Assembly (NCBI RefSeq): GCF_007556815.1 | Contig: NZ_CP041745.1 | Span: forward strand, 3,511,001 to 3,575,000 | DNA: 64,000 nt | Direction: 5' to 3' | DNA from: Paraburkholderia megapolitana | Lineage (GTDB): Bacteria > Pseudomonadota > Gammaproteobacteria > Burkholderiales > Burkholderiaceae | Part shown: positions 1 through 8,869 of the stretch, piece after piece | Numbering within the stretch: the first letter of the stretch is position 1 | Layout: each line of letters begins with the position of its first letter | Notes under the pieces: generated by a model | Seen by the model: only the letters and a program-made list of their open reading frames with translations | Told to the model about the DNA's origin: nothing | Database searches by the model: none | Program-made: the position numbers and the translations under genes

Positions 1-278
1 CCTTCCTCAAGGACGCGCCGATCCTGATCATGGATGAAGCGACCTCGCATCTGGACACGATCAGCGAGCAGCAGATCCGGGCCGCGCTCGACGATTTGAT
101 GGCGGAGCGCACCTCGATCATCATCGCGCACCGGCTATCGACGATCCAGAACGCCGACACGATTCTCGTCATGGGTGACGGGCAAGTCATCGAAGCGGGT
201 TCGCATGCCGAGTTGCTGGCGGCGCGCGGTGCGTATGCGCGGCTCGTTGCGCATCAGTCTGGGGCGCTGGCTGCGTAG
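1..278 (+). CDS. ABC exporter, C-terminal end of the ATPase domain (5' end outside window)
   Basis: The reading frame is open from the first bases and ends at 278. What is visible is the last ~90 residues of an ABC ATPase: Walker B (ILIMDEA), the D-loop (SHLD) and the H-loop histidine (IIIAHRLST), then the typical end with GSHAELLA. This pattern ([29 protein letters not shown]) is that of type-IV exporters of the MsbA/ABCB or HlyB kind, in which the ATPase is fused behind a six-helix membrane domain. Substrate cannot be told from this part. No partner gene follows on the same strand. Confidence 0.9.
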   Translation, partial: FLKDAPILIMDEATSHLDTISEQQIRAALDDLMAERTSIIIAHRLSTIQNADTILVMGDGQVIEAGSHAELLAARGAYARLVAHQSGALAA

Positions 279-343
279 CGTATGCGTGGTTATCGTACGG
301 TGATCCGCTCACGTCAGCGACAGCTCGGGTTCGGCCACGGAAA

Positions 344-922
344 TTACTCCGGCGGCCGCGACCCGAGCAACAGGATATCCACTAGCCGTTTCGCACTTTC
401 CTGCCAATCCGGCGCCGACGCGACATTCGAAACGCCGACCAGCGCGCGCAGAAGATCCAGTGGCTCGAGATCGGGACGAATGTCGCCGCTGGCAACAGCA
501 CGCGCGACGAGCGACTGGATCGCTTCCGTGATCTGCGCTCCGGACGCTTTGTACACTTCCGCCGGCCCCCCGACGATCGAATTCAACGCGGGCGCGATGA
601 TCTTCTTCGTGGCGATGTAGTCGACGAAAAGCCGCATCCACGACCGCAGCGCCTCGAGCGCGGGCAGCGAATCGGACAAGCGCTGCTGTTCTTCCGCGAG
701 CTTCGTCACCTCGGCGCGATAGACGCTCTCCAGCAACGCATCGCGAGTCGGGAAGTGCCGGTAGAGCGTGCCCGGCCCTACGCCCGCCTGGCGGGCAACG
801 TCCTCGAGACTGATGTCGTCCCCTTCTCGCGTAAATGCCTTCTTCGCTTCTTCGAGGATGCGCTCGCGATTGCGCAGCGCATCTGCTCTCGGTTTTCGTT
901 CTTTTGGCGTCGAGTCGTTCAT
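344..922 (-). CDS. TetR family transcriptional repressor
   Basis: The protein has 192 residues, the usual TetR size. The N-terminal third holds the TetR helix-turn-helix: ISLEDVARQAGVGPGTLYRHF at about residues 38-58, followed by PTRDALLESVY. The C-terminal half is the ligand-binding and dimerisation domain, resembling the SbtR-like TetR C-terminal family. It is divergent from a short-chain dehydrogenase gene 121 bp away. Two matching GGAG-N5-CTCC palindromes lie in the shared promoter region, so it probably represses both itself and the dehydrogenase. The effector is unknown; a substrate of the dehydrogenase is a reasonable guess. Confidence 0.92.
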   Translation of the reverse strand: MNDSTPKERKPRADALRNRERILEEAKKAFTREGDDISLEDVARQAGVGPGTLYRHFPTRDALLESVYRAEVTKLAEEQQRLSDSLPALEALRSWMRLFVDYIATKKIIAPALNSIVGGPAEVYKASGAQITEAIQSLVARAVASGDIRPDLEPLDLLRALVGVSNVASAPDWQESAKRLVDILLLGSRPPE

Positions 923-944
923 CTATATCTGGGTGCTTGCAAAT

Positions 945-991
945 GGAGGCTGTCTCCGTTTATGATGCAATCAAAGCGGAGGGAAGCTCCG
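945..991. promoter_or_regulatory. Paired operator for the divergent TetR/SDR promoter region
   Basis: Two inverted repeats of the same design lie between tetR and the SDR gene: GGAG-gctgt-CTCC at 945-957 and GGAG-ggaag-CTCC at 978-990, the second extending to a CGGAG/CTCCG dyad. Both are followed by gtttat or gttttat. Their centres (951 and 984) are 33 bp apart, about three helical turns. Two phased dyads in a TetR divergent region are typical operators; binding is inferred. Confidence 0.6.
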
Positions 992-1043
992 TTTTATCCG
1001 GATTGGGCAATAACGTCAACTTTATTGCGATGGAGCAGCGAAC

Positions 1044-2020
1044 ATGGCGGACCTATTTGGTGCGACTTCAACAACCGACGACGTGCTTTCAGGCGTCGAT
1101 CTTCGCGGCAAGCGAATTCTTGTCACGGGCGTTTCGGCGGGGCTCGGAGTGGAAACGGCCCGGGCGCTAGCCGCGCGCGGGCGAGTGTCATCGGCACGGC
1201 CAGAGACCTGGCGAAAGCGCAGCAGGCGATTGCCGAAGCGCGGCGCGGCGCCGAAGCCGCGGGCGGCCGCATCGATCTGATTGCACTCGATCTCGCCAGC
1301 CTCGAGAGCATCCGCGCTTGCGCCGACAAGCTCCAGGCGGAAGGCAAACCCATCGACATCATCATCGCGAATGCAGGCGTGATGGCGACGCCGTTCGGCA
1401 AAACAGCGGATGGCTTCGAGACGCAGTTCGGCACGAATCATCTGGGGCATTTTGTGTTCGTGAATCGCGTCGCCTCGCTGATTCCGGCTGGCGGCCGGGT
1501 GGTCTTGCTGGCGTCCTCGGGACACCGTTACGCGAACGTGGACCTCGACGATCCAGGCTTCGAGCGCACGCCTTACGAGCCATTCGTCGCCTATGGGCGC
1601 GCCAAGACCGCGAACATCCTCTTCGCGGTTGCCTTCGACCAGCGACATCGGGCGCGCGGCGTGCGGGCAACTGCCGTCCATCCTGGCGGGATTCAAACGG
1701 AACTTGGCCGCCATATGGACCCGGAGCAGATGACGAAGCTCGTGGATACGATCAACAGTCAGCTTGCATCCGAGGGCAAAGGGCCGTTCCAGTTCAAGAC
1801 CGTCCCGCAGGGTGCGGCAACGTCGGTGTGGGCTGCGGTGGTCGCGTCAGCCGAAGACGTCGGCGGGAAATATTGCGAGAACTGCCACGTGAGTCACGCG
1901 GTTGCCGACGATGTGGTCATTACACCCGTCAGCGAAGGCGTTAAACGCTATGCGCTCGATGCTGCTAACGCCGAAGCGCTCTGGCGCAAGAGTGAAGAGC
2001 TGGTGGGTGAATCGTTCTGA
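1044..2020 (+). pseudogene. Short-chain dehydrogenase/reductase, interrupted by a one-base frameshift
   Basis: Start ATG at 1044 follows an AGGAG-like GGAGCAG. The first frame encodes the Rossmann start with TGVSAGLG and runs to ETARALAARG; at about 1179-1181 the coding sense moves to another frame (ASVIGTARDLAKAQ), which continues through NAGVM, the catalytic YGRAK (YxxxK) and VHPGG to the stop at 2020. Restoring one G in the GGG at 1179-1181 would give a continuous ~325-residue SDR of the retinol dehydrogenase/protochlorophyllide-reductase-like type. The two frames split the NAD(P)-binding domain, so the gene as read is broken, unless this is a sequencing error or a programmed slip. It is divergent from tetR, with the operators between them. 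Confidence 0.8.
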
Positions 2021-2029
2021 TACCGCGGT

Positions 2030-2506
2030 TCACGTTGCTTGACCAGGGATGGGAGATCGGTACGTTATGAAGTGCTCGTCTTCCGTCACGGCGCGGAAAC
2101 CGAGCTTCTGATAGAAGCTGATCGCTGCCCGGTTGCTTAAGAAACATGAGAGGGACAATGGCTGGCCGGACGCTGCTGCTCGCGACATCAATGTGTGCAT
2201 CACCGTCCGGCCGATCCCTCGGTTTCTGGATTCTGGTTGTAGAAGCAACAGCGATAGGTGGAGCGAGTCCGGCTCATTCCTTAACGCGAAGTACCCTACC
2301 GTTGCTGAGCCCAAGACGATCAATGAAATTTCCGGATCTGGATACGACTTGCTGAAGCGATCTTGCTGGAAATCTTCGTCCCAGCCGAATGTCTGGTCGA
2401 TGTATTCGTATAGCGAGAGCTTGTAAAGCGCGAACAGCGTTTGCCGGTCGACTGTAGCTTCGGACATTGGGATCAACTGGATTGCACTGGTCTCGCGAGA
2501 GTTCAT
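2030..2506 (-). CDS. GNAT family N-acetyltransferase
   Basis: The protein has 158 residues. The acetyl-CoA pyrophosphate loop (motif A) is visible as RNRGIGRTVM around residues 93-102, preceded by the hydrophobic beta-4 strand LHLSLLLLQPE. The C-terminal motif B region reads AAISFYQKLGF, typical of GNAT enzymes acting on small amines or peptides. Substrate cannot be predicted. It lies tail to tail with the SDR gene (9 bp apart). Another ATG 13 codons downstream (2467) could be the start; neither has a strong ribosome site. Confidence 0.85.
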   Translation of the reverse strand: MNSRETSAIQLIPMSEATVDRQTLFALYKLSLYEYIDQTFGWDEDFQQDRFSKSYPDPEISLIVLGSATVGYFALRNEPDSLHLSLLLLQPESRNRGIGRTVMHTLMSRAAASGQPLSLSCFLSNRAAISFYQKLGFRAVTEDEHFITYRSPIPGQAT

Positions 2507-2588
2507 GTCGTTCGGAACGTCGGCTCATTGGCTGGTCTGGACGACAATAGTACCGTCGTCGTGTCGACCTTGACACACTCCCTTTCGC

Positions 2589-3013
2589 TCAAACAGCGAC
2601 AGCCCGCGCGACAACCGGTTGACCTTCCTCGCTCGAATCGTCGAAAACCCGGGTCACGGCCTGGGCCAGTTCGTAATAGCCCTCCCGCCGCATATGAAAG
2701 CCGTCGTCAAACAGCCAGTCGATGCGCGTAACGGCATTGACGTCGACATACGCGAGGTTGTCGAGCGTCCCGCACGTGTCGACGATGTCTTGCGGACACG
2801 CTCGGGATCGTCGAGAACGAGAAACGGATCGTCGAGGCGCTTCATCAGGCCGTTTTGCTGCCGGTTCGTAAATTCGCTGGAATCCGCCGAACAGTACGTC
2901 GACAGTTGAAGCATGTCGCAGCCGCCGATCACGACGAGCTTGTACTGGCGCAGCGTCGAGATGGCATCACCGGCCGAAGCGTCCTTGATCCAGTCCACGC
3001 TGGTGTAAGTCAC
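2589..3013 (-). pseudogene. Frameshifted remnant of an SGNH-hydrolase-like protein
   Basis: A minus-strand frame from a GTG at 3013 reads sensibly (KLVVIGGCDML) to about 2793, ending DDPERVR. The sense then continues in another frame as DIVDTCGTLDNLAYVDVNA, RIDWLFDDGFHMRREGYYEL and stops at 2589. The end DDGFHMRREGYYEL resembles block V (D-x-x-H, then GY..L) of SGNH/GDSL hydrolases. One missing base near 2790 explains the break. An in-frame TGA lies just before the GTG and no GDSL block is seen, so the N-terminus is probably lost too. It sits 77 bp after a glycosyltransferase on the same strand, as acyl-esterases of surface polysaccharide genes often do. Family assignment is tentative. Confidence 0.5.
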
Positions 3014-3090
3014 AATTCGTCACGCAGCGAGGCCGGTTCTTGATTGCAACCGGAACACGAACTAGCCGGCACGCGTTCCTCAAACGCACG

Positions 3091-4116
3091 TCACTCGATA
3101 CTGACGTGAAAAACGGTTGCATGCACATCCTTCAACAAGGCCCGGTGCCCAAGGCCACCCTTGTCGATCGGCTGATAAGCGCCTGACGCTAACAACCGGA
3201 ACACCGTATTCACGCGCTTGAGCGTGGCCGTGGCGGCGCTATAAAGATTGGCGCGCCGGCGCAAGCGCTCACCAAGCTTTCGATAGTATTTCGCCGCAGT
3301 AACGGCGCGTTGCTGGATCTGGGCCGGCGCGCGCGGCGAAACCTGCCGCAGCTTTTCCGCACGGCCTGACGCAGCCATCGCCATCCTGCGATAGTGCGCA
3401 GCGCCTGCGGATCGACTTCTTTTGACGGTTTCCCCCATGTCACGATCGGCGGAAACACCGCAGCTATTGTTTTCGTGCTGGCGGTAAAGCGCGAGTTCGT
3501 CGGTGATCGCGAAGATTTTTCCCAGCGATGTCGCGACAAACCACGCCCATGTATCGTGCGAGGTCGGATAGCCGGGGTCGACAGGATGCTCCGGTCGATC
3601 GTGCCAGTCGATATAGTCGTAAATGGAGCGTCGAACGACCGTCGACATACCGAACAGAACGTACCAGGGGTTCGTCGTCAATGGTTCATGGACGCCCCGA
3701 TAAGACCAATGCGCCGCGGTGTTGTCAGGTCGAACGTTGAGATCGGCATCGACCACCTTGACTCCGTGCACCACCAGCATCACGTCGGGGTCCGCGAATT
3801 CTTTTGCTATGCGCTCGAGCTTGTCGTTGGTCCACACATCGTCCTGATCGCAGAATGCAACGAACTCGCCGCGACACAGCGAAATAGCCTTGAAAAAATT
3901 CTCGTGGAATCCAAGGCGACGTTCGTTGCGCACTATGCGGACAGGAAAGGGAACGCTGCGTGCAAATTCGACTGCTATGTCGTGCGTTCCGCTATCCGGG
4001 CTGTCGTCGGTGATGATCAGTTCGGATGGCAGAAGAGTTTGCCGGGCGATGCTATCCAGTTGCTCGCGAAGAAAACGTTCGCCCTTATAGGCGGCCATCG
4101 CTATCGATATATCCAT
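3091..4116 (-). CDS. Family 2 glycosyltransferase (rhamnosyltransferase-like)
   Basis: With the ATG at 4116 the protein has 341 residues and begins directly with the GT2 fold: MDISIAMAAYKGERFLREQL, the usual start of this family. A longer frame from 4188 adds 24 unrelated residues and is less likely. The nucleotide-sugar site is visible as ITDDSPDSGT and the metal-binding FCDQDDVW near residues 90-97. GT2 enzymes of this type transfer sugars such as rhamnose onto cell-surface glycans at the cytoplasmic face. The C-terminal ~100 residues are basic and helical. No other polysaccharide genes are present except the broken SGNH-like remnant downstream, so this may be what is left of a lost surface-glycan locus. 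Confidence 0.88.
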   Translation of the reverse strand: MDISIAMAAYKGERFLREQLDSIARQTLLPSELIITDDSPDSGTHDIAVEFARSVPFPVRIVRNERRLGFHENFFKAISLCRGEFVAFCDQDDVWTNDKLERIAKEFADPDVMLVVHGVKVVDADLNVRPDNTAAHWSYRGVHEPLTTNPWYVLFGMSTVVRRSIYDYIDWHDRPEHPVDPGYPTSHDTWAWFVATSLGKIFAITDELALYRQHENNSCGVSADRDMGETVKRSRSAGAAHYRRMAMAASGRAEKLRQVSPRAPAQIQQRAVTAAKYYRKLGERLRRRANLYSAATATLKRVNTVFRLLASGAYQPIDKGGLGHRALLKDVHATVFHVSIE

Positions 4117-4412
4117 AGAACTCGTGTCGTAGGGGTCGAATCGAAAATGTGTGCGAGCGCGAAATTTATCGTAACAGTGCATTGGCAACTCGATGCATAA
4201 GGGATCTCGTAGTCGTACTGACTTGCACTCACACGACGAACACTGCCACGTGATCTGAGCAAGGGACGTTCCCTGTCGTTACGCTTTCGGATTGAATACG
4301 CGGGGCTTTGGCGTAGATGCCGTGTGTGATGTGCTGCGGCTGTAGCCCTAGCCTGCGCTGGGTATGACGTCGGTATGCATCTCAACAGGCCTGCGCACGA
4401 CGAAGCGTTGGG

Positions 4413-5534
4413 TTACGACGACCTTGCAAGTAGTGTCGTCATAAAAAAATGTAACGATCTTTCTATTGCCAGTGCATGGACTGCATCGCGATCGACACCT
4501 GGACCGTCTTCGCAAAGGTTCGCAAAGCGCTTGGCCATAGCAGGCAAGCATGTGTCGACAAATGTGTAGTGTGATGCCCCGGGTACCATGATCACCTGCG
4601 CGTTGGGCATCAGCCCGGCTATACGGTGAATGTTGGTTTGAACCGGCACCGTTACGTCGGCGGTACCACCAAGCAGCAACACAGGAATATCTACGTTAGC
4701 GAACGATGCGTTGTCGAATGCCTCGCCAAGAGCCGGAGCGATCGCGACAACGGCCTTGATGCGCTCGTCCCGATAGGAAGCTCCGGCGCGCGCCATGGAT
4801 GCGGTCGCCTCTGGTGTAAAGCTAACCGGTACGTGATCGTCGTTGAGACGCTTCCTTTCGGGCGGACGACAGGTTGCATCTGCAACAGGTGAGCTGCAAA
4901 AATTCCGGAATGCAGGGAGATTGGTTCGCGCGCCCGCCAGTTCAAGAATCGTATAGCCGCCCAGCGAGAACCCCACGGCACCGATCCGGTCACGATCGAT
5001 ATGCGCACCGAGCACAGGATCGGCGAGTACTCCATCGAGCACTTCGCTGACGTCCGTAGCACGCTCCCACCACAGCATGAAACCATCTTGCGTCAACGGC
5101 TCTAGCGCATTGTTGCCGGGATGATTCACCGCCGCGACGATGTAGCCGTTCGCGGCAAGCGCAGATGCTAACCAGTCGAGACTACCCGCGCTACCACCGG
5201 TACCGTGCGATAAAAGCAGCAGCGGATATTTTGCGTGACTAGCCGATAGCGGCGCGTCATCGGCAGCCGGATGCGCGCGGAAAAACTGGCGGTCCGCCAA
5301 GCCGATATCACGTCGCGACTCCGGTGTGCCTCTATATACCGGATACCAGATCTGCGTAACGAGTCCCTCGGTCGCCGCACCGCGCCAGTTGCGCGCTACC
5401 TCGGGATGAAACAGCCGTGAGGTTTCTCCAACGTGATAGGGGTCGTCGTTGTCCGCGGCTAAAGCAGCATTTGAAACAGCACCTGTCCACAGCAACGCCA
5501 GAGACACGACGACAGCCAATCTACGAGAAGACAT
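4413..5534 (-). CDS. Secreted alpha/beta hydrolase (PAF-acetylhydrolase/dienelactone-hydrolase-like)
   Basis: The ATG at 5534 is preceded by AAAGGG at good spacing and gives 373 residues; a TTG two codons earlier is less likely. A signal peptide (RRLAVVVSLALLW..., cleavage near ALAA) points to the periplasm or outside. The fold is seen in YPLLLLSHGTGGS (oxyanion region), the nucleophile elbow GFSLGGY, and a late histidine in GASHYTF; an aspartate in GGTADVTVP completes a Ser-Asp-His triad. The length and these motifs match the platelet-activating-factor acetylhydrolase-like/dienelactone hydrolase families. It lies 2 bp after the AraC gene and is almost certainly cotranscribed with it. Confidence 0.88.
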   Translation of the reverse strand: MSSRRLAVVVSLALLWTGAVSNAALAADNDDPYHVGETSRLFHPEVARNWRGAATEGLVTQIWYPVYRGTPESRRDIGLADRQFFRAHPAADDAPLSASHAKYPLLLLSHGTGGSAGSLDWLASALAANGYIVAAVNHPGNNALEPLTQDGFMLWWERATDVSEVLDGVLADPVLGAHIDRDRIGAVGFSLGGYTILELAGARTNLPAFRNFCSSPVADATCRPPERKRLNDDHVPVSFTPEATASMARAGASYRDERIKAVVAIAPALGEAFDNASFANVDIPVLLLGGTADVTVPVQTNIHRIAGLMPNAQVIMVPGASHYTFVDTCLPAMAKRFANLCEDGPGVDRDAVHALAIERSLHFFMTTLLARSS

Positions 5535-5536
5535 GG

Positions 5537-6415
5537 TCAACCCTTTCGAATGGGAATCATGAGATCGGTGACGCGCCCGTGCCGCAGGCCGGATAACGGT
5601 GGATTGCGATAAACCTCGAGCACGGGGCGGTCGTCGGGTTCGTATCCGCTTTGCGGCAGCCAGCCGCCGATCAGCACCCTAAAGGTTGGATTGATCAGCG
5701 CATAAGGGCCAACGAGACGATGAGTCGCATAAAGACCGCCATCGAGTCGTACAGGTTCGACCGCGCCGACCGGCTCAAGCGGCGTAGCCAGCACGATACC
5801 GGCGAGGTAGCAAAAGCTGTCGTCCAGTTCCGGATCGCCGGTGCAGATACCGATCATGCGCTGGTCTTTCGCGGTCTCGCCGTCGCACTTCAGCACTCGT
5901 AATAGCGACCGGAAAGTCTGGCCGATAGTCGCGATCGGGCCTGTGTGACGAAGACAAAGGACGTCGATTGGAGGTAACTCGGTGAGTTCGACCGATGGCC
6001 AGTCGAGGCCAGCCGATTGCTCATCGCTGTGCGCGATGGACGTTTCGTTATCCAATTGCGGAGTGCCCAGACGTTGTTGCCGCGTCTGAAACGTGCTCGG
6101 ACTGATGCCGGTAAATTCGCGAAATGCTCTGGCGAAGGCCTGCGGACTGTCGTAGCCGACATCGGATGCCACCGTACTCACCGGGCCGCTCGCGTCCGTA
6201 AGATGACGCGCCGCCTGGGCGAGTCGCACGCGCTGAACGGTCTCAGCGACGCTTTCACCGGTCAGCGCACGATAGATACGGTGAAAATGAAACGGCGAGA
6301 AATGCGCGATCGAAGCGAGGCTTTCCAGCGTGTGCGGTGCACCTGGATCAACGAGAATCGCCTCGATAACGCGGGCGATCCGGTGGTGGTAATCGCTTTC
6401 GGTAGTGGCTTTCAT
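5537..6415 (-). CDS. AraC family regulator with GyrI-like ligand-binding domain
   Basis: The protein has 292 residues. Residues ~10-110 are the AraC double helix-turn-helix: ESLASIAHFSPFHFHRIY for the first motif and VASDVGYDSPQAFARAFREF for the second. Residues ~130-290 form a GyrI-like/SOUL-type effector domain (ELPPIDVLCLRHTGP, then GGLYATHRLVGPYALI), as in Rob, SbmC and BltR-type regulators that bind small hydrophobic molecules. The domain order (DNA-binding first) is that of the AraC-GyrI family. The hydrolase gene follows directly, so a role in sensing or controlling its substrate is likely. Confidence 0.92.
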   Translation of the reverse strand: MKATTESDYHHRIARVIEAILVDPGAPHTLESLASIAHFSPFHFHRIYRALTGESVAETVQRVRLAQAARHLTDASGPVSTVASDVGYDSPQAFARAFREFTGISPSTFQTRQQRLGTPQLDNETSIAHSDEQSAGLDWPSVELTELPPIDVLCLRHTGPIATIGQTFRSLLRVLKCDGETAKDQRMIGICTGDPELDDSFCYLAGIVLATPLEPVGAVEPVRLDGGLYATHRLVGPYALINPTFRVLIGGWLPQSGYEPDDRPVLEVYRNPPLSGLRHGRVTDLMIPIRKG

Positions 6416-6486
6416 GATGGCGCTAGCTTAGCGCCATCGCCGCCGATGTATGGTGCAGAGCTTGCTGAGTTTGTGTCCGCTAGCAG

Positions 6487-7185
6487 TCAGTCGAACTGCA
6501 CGTCACCCGACCCAGACCGGTTCACAATCCGATGTGCCGGATTCCCGCGAACCTTTATATCGCCCGAACCGCTCAGTTCAACGACCGCGGAATCCGCTGC
6601 ATATGCTTGAATATTCCCCGATCCCTTGATCGACGCGACCAGCGTTTTTGCGTGGATATCGCTAACGTGTACGTCGCCCGACCCGGAAATGGCGACACGC
6701 ACTTCCTTGACGCTACCTGAAGCCGAAACTGTTCCCGATCCGGAAATGCCGATACTCAAAGCGTCTTCGTTCAGGTTAGACGCTTTCATGGTCGCAGAAC
6801 CGCGAATACTCACGGCCTGCAGAGTAGGACCCACGATGACTACTTTCAGCGGTCTCGACATCGTCACCGAATGTTCCAGTCGCACCCTCAACACACCGTC
6901 CTGCACCTGGGTCTTCACCAGCGGCACGACGTTGGCCGGGCCTGTAACCGTGACTAACGAATCGGAGCCAACGGCAAACGACACATCCGCGGAAGTGTCC
7001 ACCTCGATTCCGGAGAATTTTCCTGGGCGACGAGTTTCGACCATGTCTGTATCCGACGCGACGATCAACCCTGACGACGCGGCACTTCCATCGCTGTGAA
7101 CCACGACGTTCTCCTGGCCCACGGCAAGGCTGCTCACTACGCAGCACAGTGCCGCAAGGCTGAATCGAATTCGCTGGACTCGCAT
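6487..7185 (-). CDS. Secreted DUF2807 (head-GIN domain) protein
   Basis: ATG at 7185, preceded by GAGAG, gives 232 residues starting with a signal peptide (RIRFSLAALCCVVSSLAVG). A longer frame from 7281 adds a charged leader that would hide the signal and is rejected. The body is a run of short repeated strands ending in SGSG or SGSGD (ISGSGTVSASG, ISGSGDVHVSD, IKGSGNIQAYA, LSGSGDIKVRG), the mark of DUF2807/putative auto-transporter adhesin head domains, a right-handed beta-helix. It is exported, probably periplasmic or surface-exposed. Function is unknown. Confidence 0.88.
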   Translation of the reverse strand: MRVQRIRFSLAALCCVVSSLAVGQENVVVHSDGSAASSGLIVASDTDMVETRRPGKFSGIEVDTSADVSFAVGSDSLVTVTGPANVVPLVKTQVQDGVLRVRLEHSVTMSRPLKVVIVGPTLQAVSIRGSATMKASNLNEDALSIGISGSGTVSASGSVKEVRVAISGSGDVHVSDIHAKTLVASIKGSGNIQAYAADSAVVELSGSGDIKVRGNPAHRIVNRSGSGDVQFD

Positions 7186-7329
7186 GTTTTCTCTCTTTTC
7201 GTCCCGGCTACCGGCCGATACGGCTGCGCATCGAGCGCGTACACCCCCTCCCATATCACCGCGATGGACTTTCTCCGCCATTCACGGCGACCGCTGTCAC
7301 AACGCGTCAGCCACTGTACCGAGCCATAC

Positions 7330-8727
7330 TTACTGGCTCCCTACAGTCGCCGGTTTCACCGAAGACGCTACTGCCGGCGTCTCTTCGATGCGCCGGAAGA
7401 TCAACGCGGACACCAGCGTAATCGCGCCGACACACACAAAGCTCATCCGGAAACCCAGCGTTGCCGAGCCCCATTGATCGGAGAACACGCCGACCAGTCC
7501 ACCGCTGATCGACACGCCCAATCCCATCGCCAGCATCTGCACCATCGAGAACAAACTGTTGCCGCTGCCCGCGTCTTCATGCGACAGCCCTTTCAGCGTG
7601 ACGCTGTTCATCGCGGCAAACTGCATCGAATTGGCGGCGCCGAATATCGCCAGCACCGCGATCTCGACGACGATCGGCGTGCCGCGAGAAATCAGTGCAA
7701 ACGCAACGATCGCCCCACCGACAATCAACGTATTCACGAGCAAGAACGTGTCGTAACCGAAGCGACGAATCAGCGGCGCGATCCAGCGTTTAGCGACCGT
7801 TCCCGCGAGCGCGGCAGGCAGCATCATCAAACCGGAATGCAACGGCGTGTAGCCGAGTTCGAGTTGCATCAACAGCGGGACGAGAAACGGCACTGCGCTC
7901 GATCCAATCCGGCACACCAGATTGCCGATCAAACCAACACTGAAATTCGGCTCGCGAAACAGCGCGAGCTTGAACAGCGGATTCTGCCGACGACGCGCAT
8001 ACGGCACATACGAGAGCGCGGCGACGAGCCCAACCACGAAGAGCGTGCTGGACCACACAGCGCGATGCGATTGAACCGGCGCATCGACGGCAAGCGAAAA
8101 CGCAATCATGCATAGCGACAGCAGCGCGCACCCTGCCAGGTCGAACGGCGCCGCCGTGGCACCCGTCGCACGCGGTAGATAGCGGTAGACCGCAAACATC
8201 CCAACCGCACCGATCGGTACGTTGATCAGAAAAATCCAGTGCCAGGTAAAAGCCTCGACAAACCAGCCGCCGAGCGTCGGTCCGACAATCGGGCCGATCT
8301 GCCCCGCGACCGAAATCATCGCCAGCGCCGACACGTATTGTTCGCCGCTAACGCTGCGCAATACTGCAAGCCGACCGATAGGCAGCAGCATCGATCCGCC
8401 GATGCCCTGCAAAACCCGCGCAACCACCAGTTGCCCGAGCGTATGCGCGCTGGCGCAGCACAGCGAGCCAAGCACGAAGATCAAGATGGCAGCGAAGTAG
8501 ACGCGGCGTGTGCCGAAGCGATCGGCAAGCCAGCCGGATGCGGGTGTCAGCATGGCCATCGTCAGCGTGTAGGCAACGATGACGGGCTGCATGACCAACG
8601 GTTTGACGCCCAGGCTGTGCGCCATCGATGGCAGCGCGGTATTGACGATCGTCGTGTCGAGCGCCTGCATGAAAAAACCTGCGGCGACGATCCACAGCAA
8701 CGCTGTCTGGTTCGAATCCTTACTCAT
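7330..8727 (-). CDS. MFS multidrug exporter of the DHA2 type, MdtD-like
   Basis: From the ATG at 8727 the protein has 465 residues with 14 predicted membrane spans. The sequence follows E. coli MdtD closely at the start: WIVAAGFFMQALDTTIVNTA, then SGWLADRFGTRR (motif A) and RVLQGIGGSMLLP (motif B), and motif C-like GPTLGGW. It is a proton-driven drug:H+ antiporter in the inner membrane. An upstream ATG at 8793 or 8826 would extend the N-terminus by 22-33 residues. The LysR gene is divergent 142 bp away and is the obvious regulator. No MdtABC-BaeSR neighbours are present, unlike the enterobacterial operon. Confidence 0.9.
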   Translation of the reverse strand: MSKDSNQTALLWIVAAGFFMQALDTTIVNTALPSMAHSLGVKPLVMQPVIVAYTLTMAMLTPASGWLADRFGTRRVYFAAILIFVLGSLCCASAHTLGQLVVARVLQGIGGSMLLPIGRLAVLRSVSGEQYVSALAMISVAGQIGPIVGPTLGGWFVEAFTWHWIFLINVPIGAVGMFAVYRYLPRATGATAAPFDLAGCALLSLCMIAFSLAVDAPVQSHRAVWSSTLFVVGLVAALSYVPYARRRQNPLFKLALFREPNFSVGLIGNLVCRIGSSAVPFLVPLLMQLELGYTPLHSGLMMLPAALAGTVAKRWIAPLIRRFGYDTFLLVNTLIVGGAIVAFALISRGTPIVVEIAVLAIFGAANSMQFAAMNSVTLKGLSHEDAGSGNSLFSMVQMLAMGLGVSISGGLVGVFSDQWGSATLGFRMSFVCVGAITLVSALIFRRIEETPAVASSVKPATVGSQ

Positions 8728-8869
8728 TGATTTTGGGGCAGCGCGGCCGTGTGGGGCGGACACGTTGGGCGCATTGATTTGCAATTTCCACATGATATGG
8801 CCATCATCGTCAATCGGGAACCCCACTAACGGCGCTGACTGTCATCGGCATTGCCGATAAGCAAACACC

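Noticed and set aside
2619..2909. Plus-strand ORF opposite the SGNH-like remnant
   Set aside because: The minus strand carries recognisable hydrolase-like sequence; the plus frame looks like its shadow.
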